Shown: positions 16,376 through 24,331, numbered from the stretch's first letter. The stretch: 32,115 nucleotides of DNA from Bacteroidota bacterium (GCA_018267575.1 JAFDYF010000015.1:1-32115), one strand, 5' to 3'. Notes: a model not told the origin generated them from the letters alone. Translations and numbers: made by a program.

Positions 16376-16657
16376 TTACTTTTTTATCCAATGCTGAAGT
16401 TCTTTGTCACTAATCTTTCTTTTGTTTTGAGTGAGAAGTGACTCATCTATTTCAACCAATCTGCCATCTTGCGAAAGCATTTTTATTTTTTTGCTTTCTG
16501 GTTTACAGGCGATGGCGTTTTTTTTAGCAGCTATGGGAAACCGTAAAAATGTACTGATGGCTGCCAATATAGAAAGAATGCCCACTCCGTAAAGTATCTT
16601 CCTGCGCGTGGGTGTTTCATTTTCTGTAAGTGCTGTATTACTATCCATAAAAGACAT
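16376..16657 (-). CDS. Small membrane protein with twin-arginine-type N-terminus, first gene of the PsrB/NrfD-like operon
   Basis: A 93-residue protein of unknown function. It has an N-terminal polar region, TRRK (17-20), and a hydrophobic helix (about 21-42), which may be a Tat signal or a plain anchor. There is a single Cys51. The segment KKIKMLSQDGRLVEIDESLL (56-75) matches KKVKLLSVDGDIIEVDEAYL of the Fe-S subunit (45-64) at 11 of 20 positions, the rest mostly conservative. It thus looks like a stand-alone copy of the Fe-S protein's signal-plus-linker region without the cluster domain. It is 27 bp upstream of the Fe-S gene. A dyad overlapping a -7 element lies about 20-40 bp before its ATG. 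Confidence 0.75.
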   Translation of the reverse strand: MSFMDSNTALTENETPTRRKILYGVGILSILAAISTFLRFPIAAKKNAIACKPESKKIKMLSQDGRLVEIDESLLTQNKRKISDKELQHWIKK

Positions 16658-16675
16658 TTAATTTCAATTATGTAA

Positions 16676-16698
16676 CAAATCTATCAAGTGATAGATTT
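16676..16698 (-). promoter_or_regulatory. Predicted promoter -7 element within a 10-bp-arm operator-like dyad
   Basis: AAATCTATCA (16677-16686) and TGATAGATTT (16689-16698) are perfect inverted arms separated by AG. On the minus strand TAGATTTG (16676-16683) matches TAnnTTTG and lies inside one arm; it predicts a start near 16669, about 12 nt before the ATG at 16657. A regulator bound to the dyad would cover the -7 element. No TTG stands at the standard -33 distance. Confidence 0.6.
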
Positions 16699-17556
16699 TA
16701 TTTAATGACCAAAATCAGGAGTGGAGATGATAGAATCCATTAAATATTTTTGCCCAAAGAAAAAGCAGTATGCCACCTGGTTGAATGGCAATACTGCTGG
16801 AAACATGACCATGATGTCTCTCAAGGTTTTGCAAAATGATAGAAAGGGCTTGGGATTGTACATGCTGCTAATGAATATGGAAATCAAAATGCAATTCATG
16901 ATACGACTATATGAAAGTCCGGATTCATTAAATAGAAGTAATGACCGCAATTACTCCATCTTACTTATAAGTATTGATTGCGAATGATCCTTTTATTTAT
17001 CGCTCTCCTAAAAACTTTAAGTCCAAGCAATCATACTTTGAATCCGTTCTGCACATTGCGACCATTACTACATACTACATAAACAAACGAACCGTCCTGT
17101 GGTTAGATTGATTTCATAGGAAAATAATTTCCTTTGTTATTTTGAATCTTATTTATCAAGCTTAGCATACCCATCAACAAGGTCGGGCATTATAATACCC
17201 ATCATCCTTTGAGATGAGGATTATTCAGCATTAAGACACAATAATGGAAGTGTTACATAATCCCTAAAGAATAAAACAGGGTAAAAGTCTAGGTTGGTTC
17301 AATTAAAGCAAGAAGCTTGTTAACTATAGGGCGGTGAAGTGATTAATCAAAATCTAATGCAATCTACATCACGAATAACCACAATAAAATAGAGATTATT
17401 CGATTTTTGACTAGTATGAATTTGAATTAAAAAGGAATTGCAGCATGGAGCAGCCTAAAGATAAGCATATTTAAATTGGATAAAGAAGACTAACCTTAAG
17501 CTATTGGTGCTATTCAATTGCACCATTGGGAAAATCAGTGATTGCAACTCAAACGT
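16699..17556. other. Gene-poor spacer upstream of the redox operon
   Basis: About 860 bp with no gene I can support. Both overlapping ORFs near 16702-16987 (82 and 88 codons, opposite strands) lack recognisable features. Visible structure: an imperfect hairpin, AGCAGTATGCCA (16764-16775) with TGGCAATACTGCT (16786-16798), one bulged base and a 10-nt loop; a direct repeat ATACCCATCA at 17167-17176 and 17195-17204; and an imperfect palindrome GGGCATTATAATACCC at 17185-17200. In a window that is otherwise densely coding this may be a decayed gene, a regulatory region or an untracked RNA. Confidence 0.5.
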
Positions 17557-17587
17557 CGACCCCATGCCTAATGCAAGCATGGGGTCG
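17557..17587 (-). terminator. Hairpin downstream of the TonB-dependent-receptor-like gene
   Basis: CGACCCCATGC (17557-17567) and GCATGGGGTCG (17577-17587) make a perfect 11-bp GC-rich stem with a 9-nt loop, 23 bp beyond the stop at 17611. No long U run follows on the minus strand, but position and strength fit a terminator. Confidence 0.65.
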
Positions 17588-17610
17588 GCATGTTTGGCTT
17601 TCTATTTTTT

Positions 17611-20214
17611 TTATTGCATATCACTGCTCCCATTGTCGTTCAGGCCCTGGCTTTTCCTCTTGAAAAGACTTACATCCATTTTGCCAAAACGATACGAAAA
17701 ATTCAACCTTACCATTTGCGGGTCACGCAAACGATCATATTCCTGGGTGAAAAAACTGCTATAGGAGTATTGATCCGACCAGCGGGTCCTGAAAATATCA
17801 CTGAAACTTAAAGAAACCGAAGCCGCATCATTTTTCAAGAATGTTTTTTTGAAAGCGATATCTACCCCGTAAAAGGCCTTGATATAGCCTTGTGAGGAAC
17901 TTTGGCTTTGCATCCCGGGAGGACCACCCATGCCGCCTTGATTATTGTTCACAGGCAGGTTTGTTTTTGACTGGTACATGGCCGTCAATTGCATGCTAAA
18001 TTTGGCAGGCAGTTTAAAATTACTATTGAACTTTCCAAACCAGCTCCATAAAGCCGGTTGTGAACTGCTGTTGATATTACTGGTATTGATCAGCGAATTG
18101 TACACATTGATATTCGTGCTGATATCCAGCCAACGTGTCAATGTGTTTTGTGAAGTGAACTCAGCACCCACCGTGTTGCTGTAGTTCGCATTCTCATAGG
18201 TATTGATGATATCTTGTTTCCCTGACAAAGCGTTATAAGAGGTATCCAGAAAACGCGAAATCAGGTTATTGGTCCGCTTATAATAGGCAGATGCCAAAAA
18301 GGTATTATTGCCTGTGAAGGTTTTGATATAGGAAAGTTCAAAGGAATTGGTAAACTCCGGTACCAGTGCAGGATTGCCCCTAGTAATATTCAAACTATCC
18401 GAATAATCGGTATAGGGGATCAATTGGAAAAAGTTTGGGCGGTTGATCCTGCGTGTGATACTGAACTGTAACTCTTGATTGGATTTTAGTTTCTGGCTAA
18501 GGAATATGGACGGAAACAGACTGACCGGATAGCTATTACTATAAGTTTGTTTTACATTGATTAGCTCACCTGAATAGTTTGAACTTTCGGCCCTGAGCCC
18601 CAGTTTATATCCAAAGGTTTTGATGTTACCAGTTAAACTAACATAGGCTGCATATACATTGTCAGTATTGGTATAATCAGTAGAGGCATTGGTTAATTTT
18701 GCGGTATCTATATAACTATCCATGTTCGTGATTCGGCTGCGCAAAGCTGCCCGCAAACCGGTTTCCAATTTAAGGGTTGCGCTGATGGGATCCACATAAT
18801 CAGTTTGGATGATGAGGTTTTTATCGCTTCCAAATCCTTTGATCGCTTCATTTGATTGCCCACCGATAGTCGTTTTTGAAGCATCGGTGAAATAATCGGT
18901 TGCGTATAATGAATTATTGCTGTTCTTGCCTTGAAAATAATTGGCATCCACCGTCCACTCCTCGCCTTGCTTTGGAAAAATATGCTTGTAACCAAATTGC
19001 AAGCCCTCCCCGTTAAAAATTCGCTTGGTGTTGGAATTACGGCTACTATAACTTAGTTGGGGATTGCTGAACAGGCTATCGGTAACCATATCCAATGCGG
19101 AAGTGGGTTTGAATTCGCCATGCACACGGAATCCGGTTAAAGAAAAAGTATTGCGATTGGTAGCAAAATAATCAACACCAAACCTTCCAAACATAAACTC
19201 CCCTTTGTTGCGGTCCTCATTTGTTTGATAGATCGAGGTATTGGGATTTCCTGTGAGGTTGTATCGGTCGGTTACACCATTTGTTTTTCCGTTCATTTGG
19301 TTGAGCATGCCACTGGCATTCACATTGAACTTTCCTTGACGGACGCTAAAATCACCGCCCCCATTCATTGCCCCATATTTATCAACCCCGGCACGTAGGT
19401 TACCATTATAGCCCTTTTTTTTATTCTTTTTCAAAACTATATTCAATATTCCAGCACCACCACCCGAGGCATCATATTTTGCGGAGGGGTTTGTAATTAC
19501 TTCCACACTTTCAATAGCGTTGGCAGGTATTTGGTCAAGTGTTAAAGTAGTAGGTCTGCCATCCACATAAATTTGCGGGCTGCTGTTTCGGAGGGTAACG
19601 TTCCCATCAATGTCCACGTTTACGGAGGGCACATTCTTCATTACATCCAGGGCAGTACCACCTGCATTTACAATATCTTTTTCCACATTGTATACTTTTT
19701 TGTCGATATCCATTTTTAAGGTGGGCTTGCTGGCGCTTACCACCACCGCTTGCAATTGCTCCACATCGTTCACCATCTTGATATTGCCAAGGTCGCGGTC
19801 AAAACCATTCATCATGGCAGACATATTACCCGACTGCTTGGAGGCAGCCCCACCAGCTGAAGGCATTTTGAAGACAATGGCTTGCTGCACCGTTTTATAT
19901 CCTGTGGCCGAAATCACTAATCTCAATTTCCCAAAAACAGGCAGCCCTTCAAAACTGAATTCTCCGCCCCCACTGGTCATGCTTCCTTTGAATAGGAATT
20001 CCTTATTTTTTTTGGTAACCGAATCAAGACGGGTCTGCATGAGCAATACGGAAGCGTCCGCAACCGGCTTTCCTGCACTATCTACCAGTTTTCCATAAAC
20101 ATGCCCAATAGCAGGAGCCTGCATCTTGCCATTTCCAGGCATCCCTGCCGGAGCTTGGGCAAAAACGGAAAAACTTCCTATAACCATAAAAACCAAGTAC
20201 AAAATCTTTTTCAT
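17611..20214 (-). CDS. TonB-dependent receptor-like outer-membrane beta-barrel protein
   Basis: An 867-residue outer-membrane protein. Signal peptide (1 to about 19, ending FAQ). A carboxypeptidase-regulatory-like domain follows (about 36-120: VYGKLVDSAGKPVADASVLL, FSFEGLPVFGKL, ISATGYKTV). A plug-like domain (about 160-270) contains NVPSVNVDIDGNVTLR, IYVDGRPTTL, ESVEVITNPSAKYD and GILNIVLKK. The rest is a long barrel with NRPNFFQLIPYTDY and, near 780, a Gly/Met/Gln-rich insert. This is the arrangement of the Bacteroidota barrel proteins related to TonB receptors (outer-membrane beta-barrel type 3). No SusD partner is adjacent, so polysaccharide uptake is not indicated. Substrate unknown. A promoter-like dyad lies immediately upstream. 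Confidence 0.92.
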   Translation of the reverse strand: MKKILYLVFMVIGSFSVFAQAPAGMPGNGKMQAPAIGHVYGKLVDSAGKPVADASVLLMQTRLDSVTKKNKEFLFKGSMTSGGGEFSFEGLPVFGKLRLVISATGYKTVQQAIVFKMPSAGGAASKQSGNMSAMMNGFDRDLGNIKMVNDVEQLQAVVVSASKPTLKMDIDKKVYNVEKDIVNAGGTALDVMKNVPSVNVDIDGNVTLRNSSPQIYVDGRPTTLTLDQIPANAIESVEVITNPSAKYDASGGGAGILNIVLKKNKKKGYNGNLRAGVDKYGAMNGGGDFSVRQGKFNVNASGMLNQMNGKTNGVTDRYNLTGNPNTSIYQTNEDRNKGEFMFGRFGVDYFATNRNTFSLTGFRVHGEFKPTSALDMVTDSLFSNPQLSYSSRNSNTKRIFNGEGLQFGYKHIFPKQGEEWTVDANYFQGKNSNNSLYATDYFTDASKTTIGGQSNEAIKGFGSDKNLIIQTDYVDPISATLKLETGLRAALRSRITNMDSYIDTAKLTNASTDYTNTDNVYAAYVSLTGNIKTFGYKLGLRAESSNYSGELINVKQTYSNSYPVSLFPSIFLSQKLKSNQELQFSITRRINRPNFFQLIPYTDYSDSLNITRGNPALVPEFTNSFELSYIKTFTGNNTFLASAYYKRTNNLISRFLDTSYNALSGKQDIINTYENANYSNTVGAEFTSQNTLTRWLDISTNINVYNSLINTSNINSSSQPALWSWFGKFNSNFKLPAKFSMQLTAMYQSKTNLPVNNNQGGMGGPPGMQSQSSSQGYIKAFYGVDIAFKKTFLKNDAASVSLSFSDIFRTRWSDQYSYSSFFTQEYDRLRDPQMVRLNFSYRFGKMDVSLFKRKSQGLNDNGSSDMQ

Positions 20215-20233
20215 AATAGTAGTTTGAACGGAG

Positions 20234-20260
20234 CAAACTTATCCCAATACGCATTGGGAT
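20234..20260 (-). promoter_or_regulatory. Putative promoter -7 element with adjacent dyad upstream of the receptor gene
   Basis: On the minus strand TAAGTTTG (20234-20241) fits TAnnTTTG and would give a leader of about 15 nt before the ATG at 20214. Directly upstream is ATCCCAAT-ACGC-ATTGGGAT (20241-20260), an 8-bp-arm palindrome in the -35/-7 spacer where a repressor could sit. TTG is present but 25 bp away. Confidence 0.45.
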
Positions 20261-20346
20261 GATGAGCAAATGAGACAAGCAAAGAAAAAGTTGCGACGAA
20301 AACCCTCAGCAAAGTGGGATTTGTGGGATAGGCTTCTTGAGGTCAT

Positions 20347-20372
20347 AAAAAAAGCCGGTAAAATTTACCGGC
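20347..20372 (-). terminator. Rho-independent terminator of the phosphohexomutase gene
   Basis: GCCGGTAAAATTTACCGGC (20354-20372) is a self-complementary GC-capped stem, followed on the minus strand by seven T (20353-20347). It lies about 90 bp beyond the stop at 20463 and has the classic form. Confidence 0.85.
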
Positions 20373-20462
20373 CTGAATAATAAAACTGCATTGAATTTTG
20401 TCGGTGAGCCTAAGCAATATCAAGCCCCCCCCAACAGAAAATGATATTGTGCTGGATAGAAT

Positions 20463-22190
20463 CTATTTTAATTTCATATCCTTGATAATCCCATCGATGC
20501 GTTGATCCAACAATGCTTTTGTTTTTTCATAATCCGCGGCAGATGCTAATTTGCCGTTCACGCTAAAATAGAATTTGATCTTTGGCTCTGTACCGGAAGG
20601 TCTAGCTGAAATCTTGCTACCATCTTCCAAGATGAACTGGAGTACGTTGGAAGTAGGTAGTTGAATATCCCAGGTTTCCCCCGTTTGTGGGTTTTTCCCT
20701 TTTTTCAATTCATAATCCAACAATTGCACAACTGCTGAGCCGTTGATGGTTTTGGGTGGGTTGTTACGGTAGGTCTCCATCATCTCTGCAATCTCTTTCT
20801 GCCCATTCATGCCTTTTTTGGTTATAGAAATCAAACTTTCTCGGTAAAACCCATTTTCTACATACAAATCGACGAGTTTATCAAAAAGCGAGCGTCCTTT
20901 ATTTTTTTCATAAGCAGCCATCTCGCAAAGCATGGCCACGGCACTCACCGCATCCTTATCCCGCAATTTGGAACCAATCAATAAACCATAACTTTCTTCC
21001 CCTCCAATAATATATTCTTCCAAGCCTTCTTTTTCTTTAATCAGTTCGGCAATCCATTTAAAGCCAGTGAGCACATTATAGCATTTTACTTTGTTTTTTT
21101 CCGCAATACGGTCAAGCATATCCGTAGTTACAATGGTTTTCACCACCATATCGTTGGGTTTATTAATGCCCTTGGTTTTTCTAGCTTCCAACATATAATT
21201 AAAAGCAAGAACCGCAGTTTGGTTACCGTTCATCAGTATCCAATTTCCCTTTTTGTCCTTGATTGCAATGCCTACCCTATCTGCATCAGGGTCAGTGCCC
21301 AAAAGAATATCGGCATCAATGTCTTTTGCTTTTTTTAAGCCAATGCTCATGGCTTCGCTTTCTTCAGGATTGGGATAGACCACTGTTGGGAAATTACCAT
21401 CGGGCTCTGCCTGCTCATCTACCACATGCACATTGGTAAATCCAAATCGCTGTAATACCTGTGGCACTAGCTTAATACCCGTGCCATGAATGGGCGTATA
21501 AACGATGCGCAGGTTATGTTGACGTTCGATAATCTCAGGGTAAACGGACAAACCGCAAACCATTCCGATATATGCTTCGTCTAATTCCCTGCCGATAATG
21601 GTAATATTCGATTCGCCACCTGCCCATTTCACTTCATCCACAGAGGCGATTTTTTCAACTTCCTTGATAACGTTCACATCATGTGGTGGCACCAATTGGC
21701 CACCATCGTTCCAATAAGCTTTATAGCCATTATATTCTTTGGGATTATGTGAGGCTGTGCAAACCACCCCACCCTGGCATCCAAGGTGTCGGATAGTAAA
21801 ACTGAGCTCTGGTGTAGGCCTGAGCGACTGGAACAAAAAAACACGGATACCATTAGCCGCAAATACCTTGGCCACGGTTTCGGCAAAAAAACGGCTATTA
21901 TTGCGACTATCGTGCGCTATTGCCACTTTTACCATTTTGTCAGGATAAGAAAGTCTTAAGTAATTGGCATATCCCTGAGTAGCCATGCCCACGGTATATT
22001 TATTCATCCGATTGGTGCCAATACCCATAATTCCGCGCAGACCACCCGTACCAAATTCCAGGCTACGGTAAAAACATTCTTCGAGCTCATTGGGATTCTC
22101 CTTCTGCAAACGTTGAATCTCAATTTTAGTATCCTGATCATAATTTCCGTTGAGCCATTCATTTATTTTTCCCTGGATAGATGGTTCCAT
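20463..22190 (-). CDS. Phosphoglucomutase/phosphomannomutase (alpha-D-phosphohexomutase)
   Basis: Interconverts hexose 1- and 6-phosphates through a phosphoserine enzyme. All four loops of the superfamily are visible: TASHNPKEYNGYK with phosphoserine Ser147, GTDPDADRVGI for Mg2+, GGEESYG for sugar, and RPSGTEPKIKFYF for phosphate. The 575-residue length fits the long PGM2/PgcA-like branch, which is common in Bacteroidota. ATG 22190 is chosen because MEPSIQGKINEWLNG is the family N-terminus; an in-frame ATG at 22274 would add 28 hydrophobic residues that look like untranslated leader. Glucose versus mannose preference, or phosphopentomutase activity, cannot be decided here. Confidence 0.95.
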   Translation of the reverse strand: MEPSIQGKINEWLNGNYDQDTKIEIQRLQKENPNELEECFYRSLEFGTGGLRGIMGIGTNRMNKYTVGMATQGYANYLRLSYPDKMVKVAIAHDSRNNSRFFAETVAKVFAANGIRVFLFQSLRPTPELSFTIRHLGCQGGVVCTASHNPKEYNGYKAYWNDGGQLVPPHDVNVIKEVEKIASVDEVKWAGGESNITIIGRELDEAYIGMVCGLSVYPEIIERQHNLRIVYTPIHGTGIKLVPQVLQRFGFTNVHVVDEQAEPDGNFPTVVYPNPEESEAMSIGLKKAKDIDADILLGTDPDADRVGIAIKDKKGNWILMNGNQTAVLAFNYMLEARKTKGINKPNDMVVKTIVTTDMLDRIAEKNKVKCYNVLTGFKWIAELIKEKEGLEEYIIGGEESYGLLIGSKLRDKDAVSAVAMLCEMAAYEKNKGRSLFDKLVDLYVENGFYRESLISITKKGMNGQKEIAEMMETYRNNPPKTINGSAVVQLLDYELKKGKNPQTGETWDIQLPTSNVLQFILEDGSKISARPSGTEPKIKFYFSVNGKLASAADYEKTKALLDQRIDGIIKDMKLK

Positions 22191-22326
22191 TTTTGCAATT
22201 TTGGTTTGAAAGTTGGACTTGATTGAAAAAACTAATTTCGGCAAGATTAGGAATATTAGCAAATATCTAATCATATACCATGGCTTTTATTTTAAGTAAT
22301 CCTTAAAAAATCATGAAAAACAATAG

Positions 22327-22355
22327 TTGAACTCAACTTTTTTTCTTTAAATTTG
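22327..22355 (+). promoter_or_regulatory. Promoter of the GYF_2 gene
   Basis: TTG (22327-22329), 18-bp spacer, TAAATTTG (22348-22355): a close match to the Bacteroidota consensus. The start would be near 22362, leaving a leader of about 115 nt before the ATG at 22479. Confidence 0.55.
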
Positions 22356-22478
22356 ACTTAGTTACCTGCTGAAAAATAACTATCCTTTCACAAGTCCCAT
22401 GGAAAAAAACCAATAATTTTGATTGTTCCCTTGTGATGCTTTGATTTAAATATGGTTTAGTCAAATTAAACGGGACGA

Positions 22479-23807
22479 ATGTCAACTTACCTATTACTGA
22501 GAGACAATAAGCAATCTGGGCCTTATACAGTGGATGAGATAAAGGCTATCGGATTCAAAAAATACGATCTGGTGTGGGTCGAAGGGAGAAGTGCGGCCTG
22601 GCGTTACCCAGGGGAAATAGACGAATTTAAATCTTTGGCACCCGTGGTTGAAGAGCAGCCATATGACCGGTTCTTCAAAAAACCTTCCGAAGCAAAAAAG
22701 CAAACTCAAACCAGTTCCCCAAAAGCAGAAGCGTCTGTCAGAACCCCCTCCAACAAAAAAATGTTGGCCGAGGTCAGCAGCGCGAAAGTGTTCGCTGATA
22801 AACCTATCAAAAAAAACAAACCAACTGCTGTACAGCAAAAACCTTTTTCTGAGCAAATAAAATCAGAACCGGTAAAGCATGTGCCAGCAGCTACTGTATT
22901 AGCACCAATCAGTAAACCTCCAGTAGAACCTTCACTTGATTATCCTAACACCGTTGAAACCATAGCCACCTCTTCTTATAAGAACAACAATGGCCGTAAT
23001 GCCAAATTGGGTTATCTTCAATATATTCAACCTGCCGCATTAGTGTTGGTTGTATTAGCTTTATTAGGGGCGGGCATTTTTATAGGTTTGTCGATCAACA
23101 AGAACAAAACGGTACCATCCTCCGCCAACCAAACAGAAAGTTCGGCAAATGATATTGCAAATAAAGCTGCTGCTCCCAACTACCTGATCCCCGTATCTTC
23201 CAGCCTGACCAATAGTGAAAAGCCGGTGCCCGAGAATGATGGGACCAACTTGGGCAATGCAACTAACGCAGGTGCTGCTAGCCACATTCAGGAAGATCCA
23301 TCCAAACCAATTCAAAAGAAAACAGCAAACGATCACAAAAAGGATATTTTTTTCAAACAAAATTCAGACCCCATTACGGCCAAAGCCATTAACGGCAATG
23401 ATCAGATTAAAGATTCGGACGCGAGCTATTTATCAGTGGCCCATCGTGAATCTACCCACCGCAGTGATATCAGCACGGAGGACAAAGATGCCCTCAAAAA
23501 AAATATTGCCAATCTGGTTTCTGTTAGCTCTAACAAATTCAACGTGGGCACATTTGGGGGTATTTCCGACCTACAGCTCACCGTGAACAATAAGACAAAT
23601 TATCCATTGGATGTAGTAATGGTAGAGGTACAGTATATACAGGCTAACAAAAAAGTATTCAAAACGGAAAATGTATATTTCCACAATATCCGCGCTGGAT
23701 CTTCGGTAATGGTGGAAGCCCCCAAAAGTTCAAGGGGCGTGAAGGTGGAGTATAAAGTAAAACTAATCAATTCAAAGGAACCTTCTGTTTCATTCTCAGG
23801 AATTTAA
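22479..23807 (+). CDS. GYF_2-domain membrane protein
   Basis: A 442-residue protein with three parts. Residues 1-60 are a GYF_2 (DUF4339-like) domain: YLLLRDNKQSGPYTVDEIKA and VWVEGRSAAWRYPGEIDE, a fold thought to bind peptides. A Lys/Pro/Ser-rich disordered linker (about 65-180) follows, then one membrane helix (about 188-208, ALVLVVLALLGAGIFIGLSI). After a second disordered stretch, the last 100 residues form a conserved-looking beta domain (FGGISDLQLTVNNKTNYPL, YFHNIRAGSSVMVEAP). The topology would put GYF_2 in the cytoplasm and the C-terminal domain outside. No partner is evident. Function unknown; a scaffold or sensor across the membrane is only a guess. Confidence 0.8.
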   Translation: MSTYLLLRDNKQSGPYTVDEIKAIGFKKYDLVWVEGRSAAWRYPGEIDEFKSLAPVVEEQPYDRFFKKPSEAKKQTQTSSPKAEASVRTPSNKKMLAEVSSAKVFADKPIKKNKPTAVQQKPFSEQIKSEPVKHVPAATVLAPISKPPVEPSLDYPNTVETIATSSYKNNNGRNAKLGYLQYIQPAALVLVVLALLGAGIFIGLSINKNKTVPSSANQTESSANDIANKAAAPNYLIPVSSSLTNSEKPVPENDGTNLGNATNAGAASHIQEDPSKPIQKKTANDHKKDIFFKQNSDPITAKAINGNDQIKDSDASYLSVAHRESTHRSDISTEDKDALKKNIANLVSVSSNKFNVGTFGGISDLQLTVNNKTNYPLDVVMVEVQYIQANKKVFKTENVYFHNIRAGSSVMVEAPKSSRGVKVEYKVKLINSKEPSVSFSGI

Positions 23808-23860
23808 TGAAATTCTTCCCTAGCCGTTTGTTAATAGTATGTAACCGTTTTGCATTTCCA

Positions 23861-23890
23861 TTGGGAATTGGGTCGAAGTCTTTACTTTTG
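23861..23890 (+). promoter_or_regulatory. Consensus promoter of the 24017 gene
   Basis: TTG (23861-23863), 19-bp spacer and TACTTTTG (23883-23890): an exact fit to TTG-N19-TAnnTTTG. Start predicted near 23896, giving a 120-nt leader. Confidence 0.7.
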
Positions 23891-23895
23891 TACTG

Positions 23896-24016
23896 CCTTA
23901 TCCCTCACCGAAATGAACATAGTCTATGTTTCTGATTAAGAGCATGAAAAACTTTGCAAGAGCAAAACACTACTTTTCATGAGAGATAAGGATAACTAAT
24001 AATCAAAGTTTAGTGT
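23896..24016 (+). promoter_or_regulatory. Structured 5' leader (possible regulatory RNA)
   Basis: The leader holds AACATAG-T-CTATGTT (23916-23930) and a two-tier hairpin. Its lower stem is CATGAAAA (23943-23950) with TTTTCATG (23974-23981). Its upper stem is TTTGC (23953-23957) with GCAAA (23962-23966), closed by AAGA. It does not match a riboswitch class that I recognise. Could be a cis-regulatory leader or an mRNA-stabilising structure. Confidence 0.4.
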
Positions 24017-24331
24017 ATGAAAAATGCAATGGTTCAATTGTGCATGGTTGTGTTGGCTATATCCGGGATCCACGCTATGAAACTGATTAATGGCAACACC
24101 ATTATTGGTAAAGTAGCTTCTCCCGATGCCCTCACCTATGTGTGGGCCGTAAGTGGTCAGGATTCCATTATTGCGCCTGCTATAAACGGGAGCTTTTCAG
24201 TGAAAGTTAAACCCGGCCGTTGGAAATTATTGTTGCATACCATTAGTCCTTATAAAGATCAGGTAATCGAGAATGTACTGGTAACGGAAGGTAGGCCTAC
24301 CAATCTGGGTGAAATAAAACTGCTTCAATAA
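24017..24331 (+). CDS. Small exported protein, carboxypeptidase-regulatory-like
   Basis: A 104-residue protein with a short signal peptide (hydrophobic LCMVVLAISGIHA) and one beta-sandwich-like domain: GKVASPDALTYVWAVSGQDS, NGSFSVKVKPGRWKLLLHT and VTEGRPTNLGEIKL. This strand pattern, ending in a GEI-type last strand, resembles the carboxypeptidase regulatory-like repeat found alone in small Bacteroidota secreted proteins. No active-site residues. It has its own consensus promoter and structured leader and lies 75 bp before the saccharopine-dehydrogenase-like gene, which it may precede on the same mRNA. Function unknown. Confidence 0.75.
   Translation: MKNAMVQLCMVVLAISGIHAMKLINGNTIIGKVASPDALTYVWAVSGQDSIIAPAINGSFSVKVKPGRWKLLLHTISPYKDQVIENVLVTEGRPTNLGEIKLLQ

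Noticed and set aside
16702..16950. 82-codon minus-strand ORF, partly hydrophobic, ending in FFFGQKYLMDS
   Set aside because: The end faintly recalls the C-terminus of sugar ABC permeases, but there is no rest of such a gene, no neighbours that fit, and the likeness is too short.
16721..16987. 88-codon plus-strand ORF upstream of the redox operon
   Set aside because: Met-rich, no recognisable motif, no promoter, and overlapped by an ORF on the other strand; treated as chance or decayed sequence.
17281..17340. Possible tRNA-like GGTTGGTTCAATT segment
   Set aside because: No acceptor stem, anticodon arm or CCA-compatible fold can be drawn around it.
20425..20432. Run of eight C as a phase-variable tract
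   Set aside because: It lies downstream of the phosphohexomutase stop, outside any promoter or coding region, so no switching effect is evident.
22191..22274. Hydrophobic 28-codon extension of the phosphohexomutase, resembling a signal peptide
   Set aside because: The enzyme is cytoplasmic and its family N-terminus starts at the ATG at 22190.
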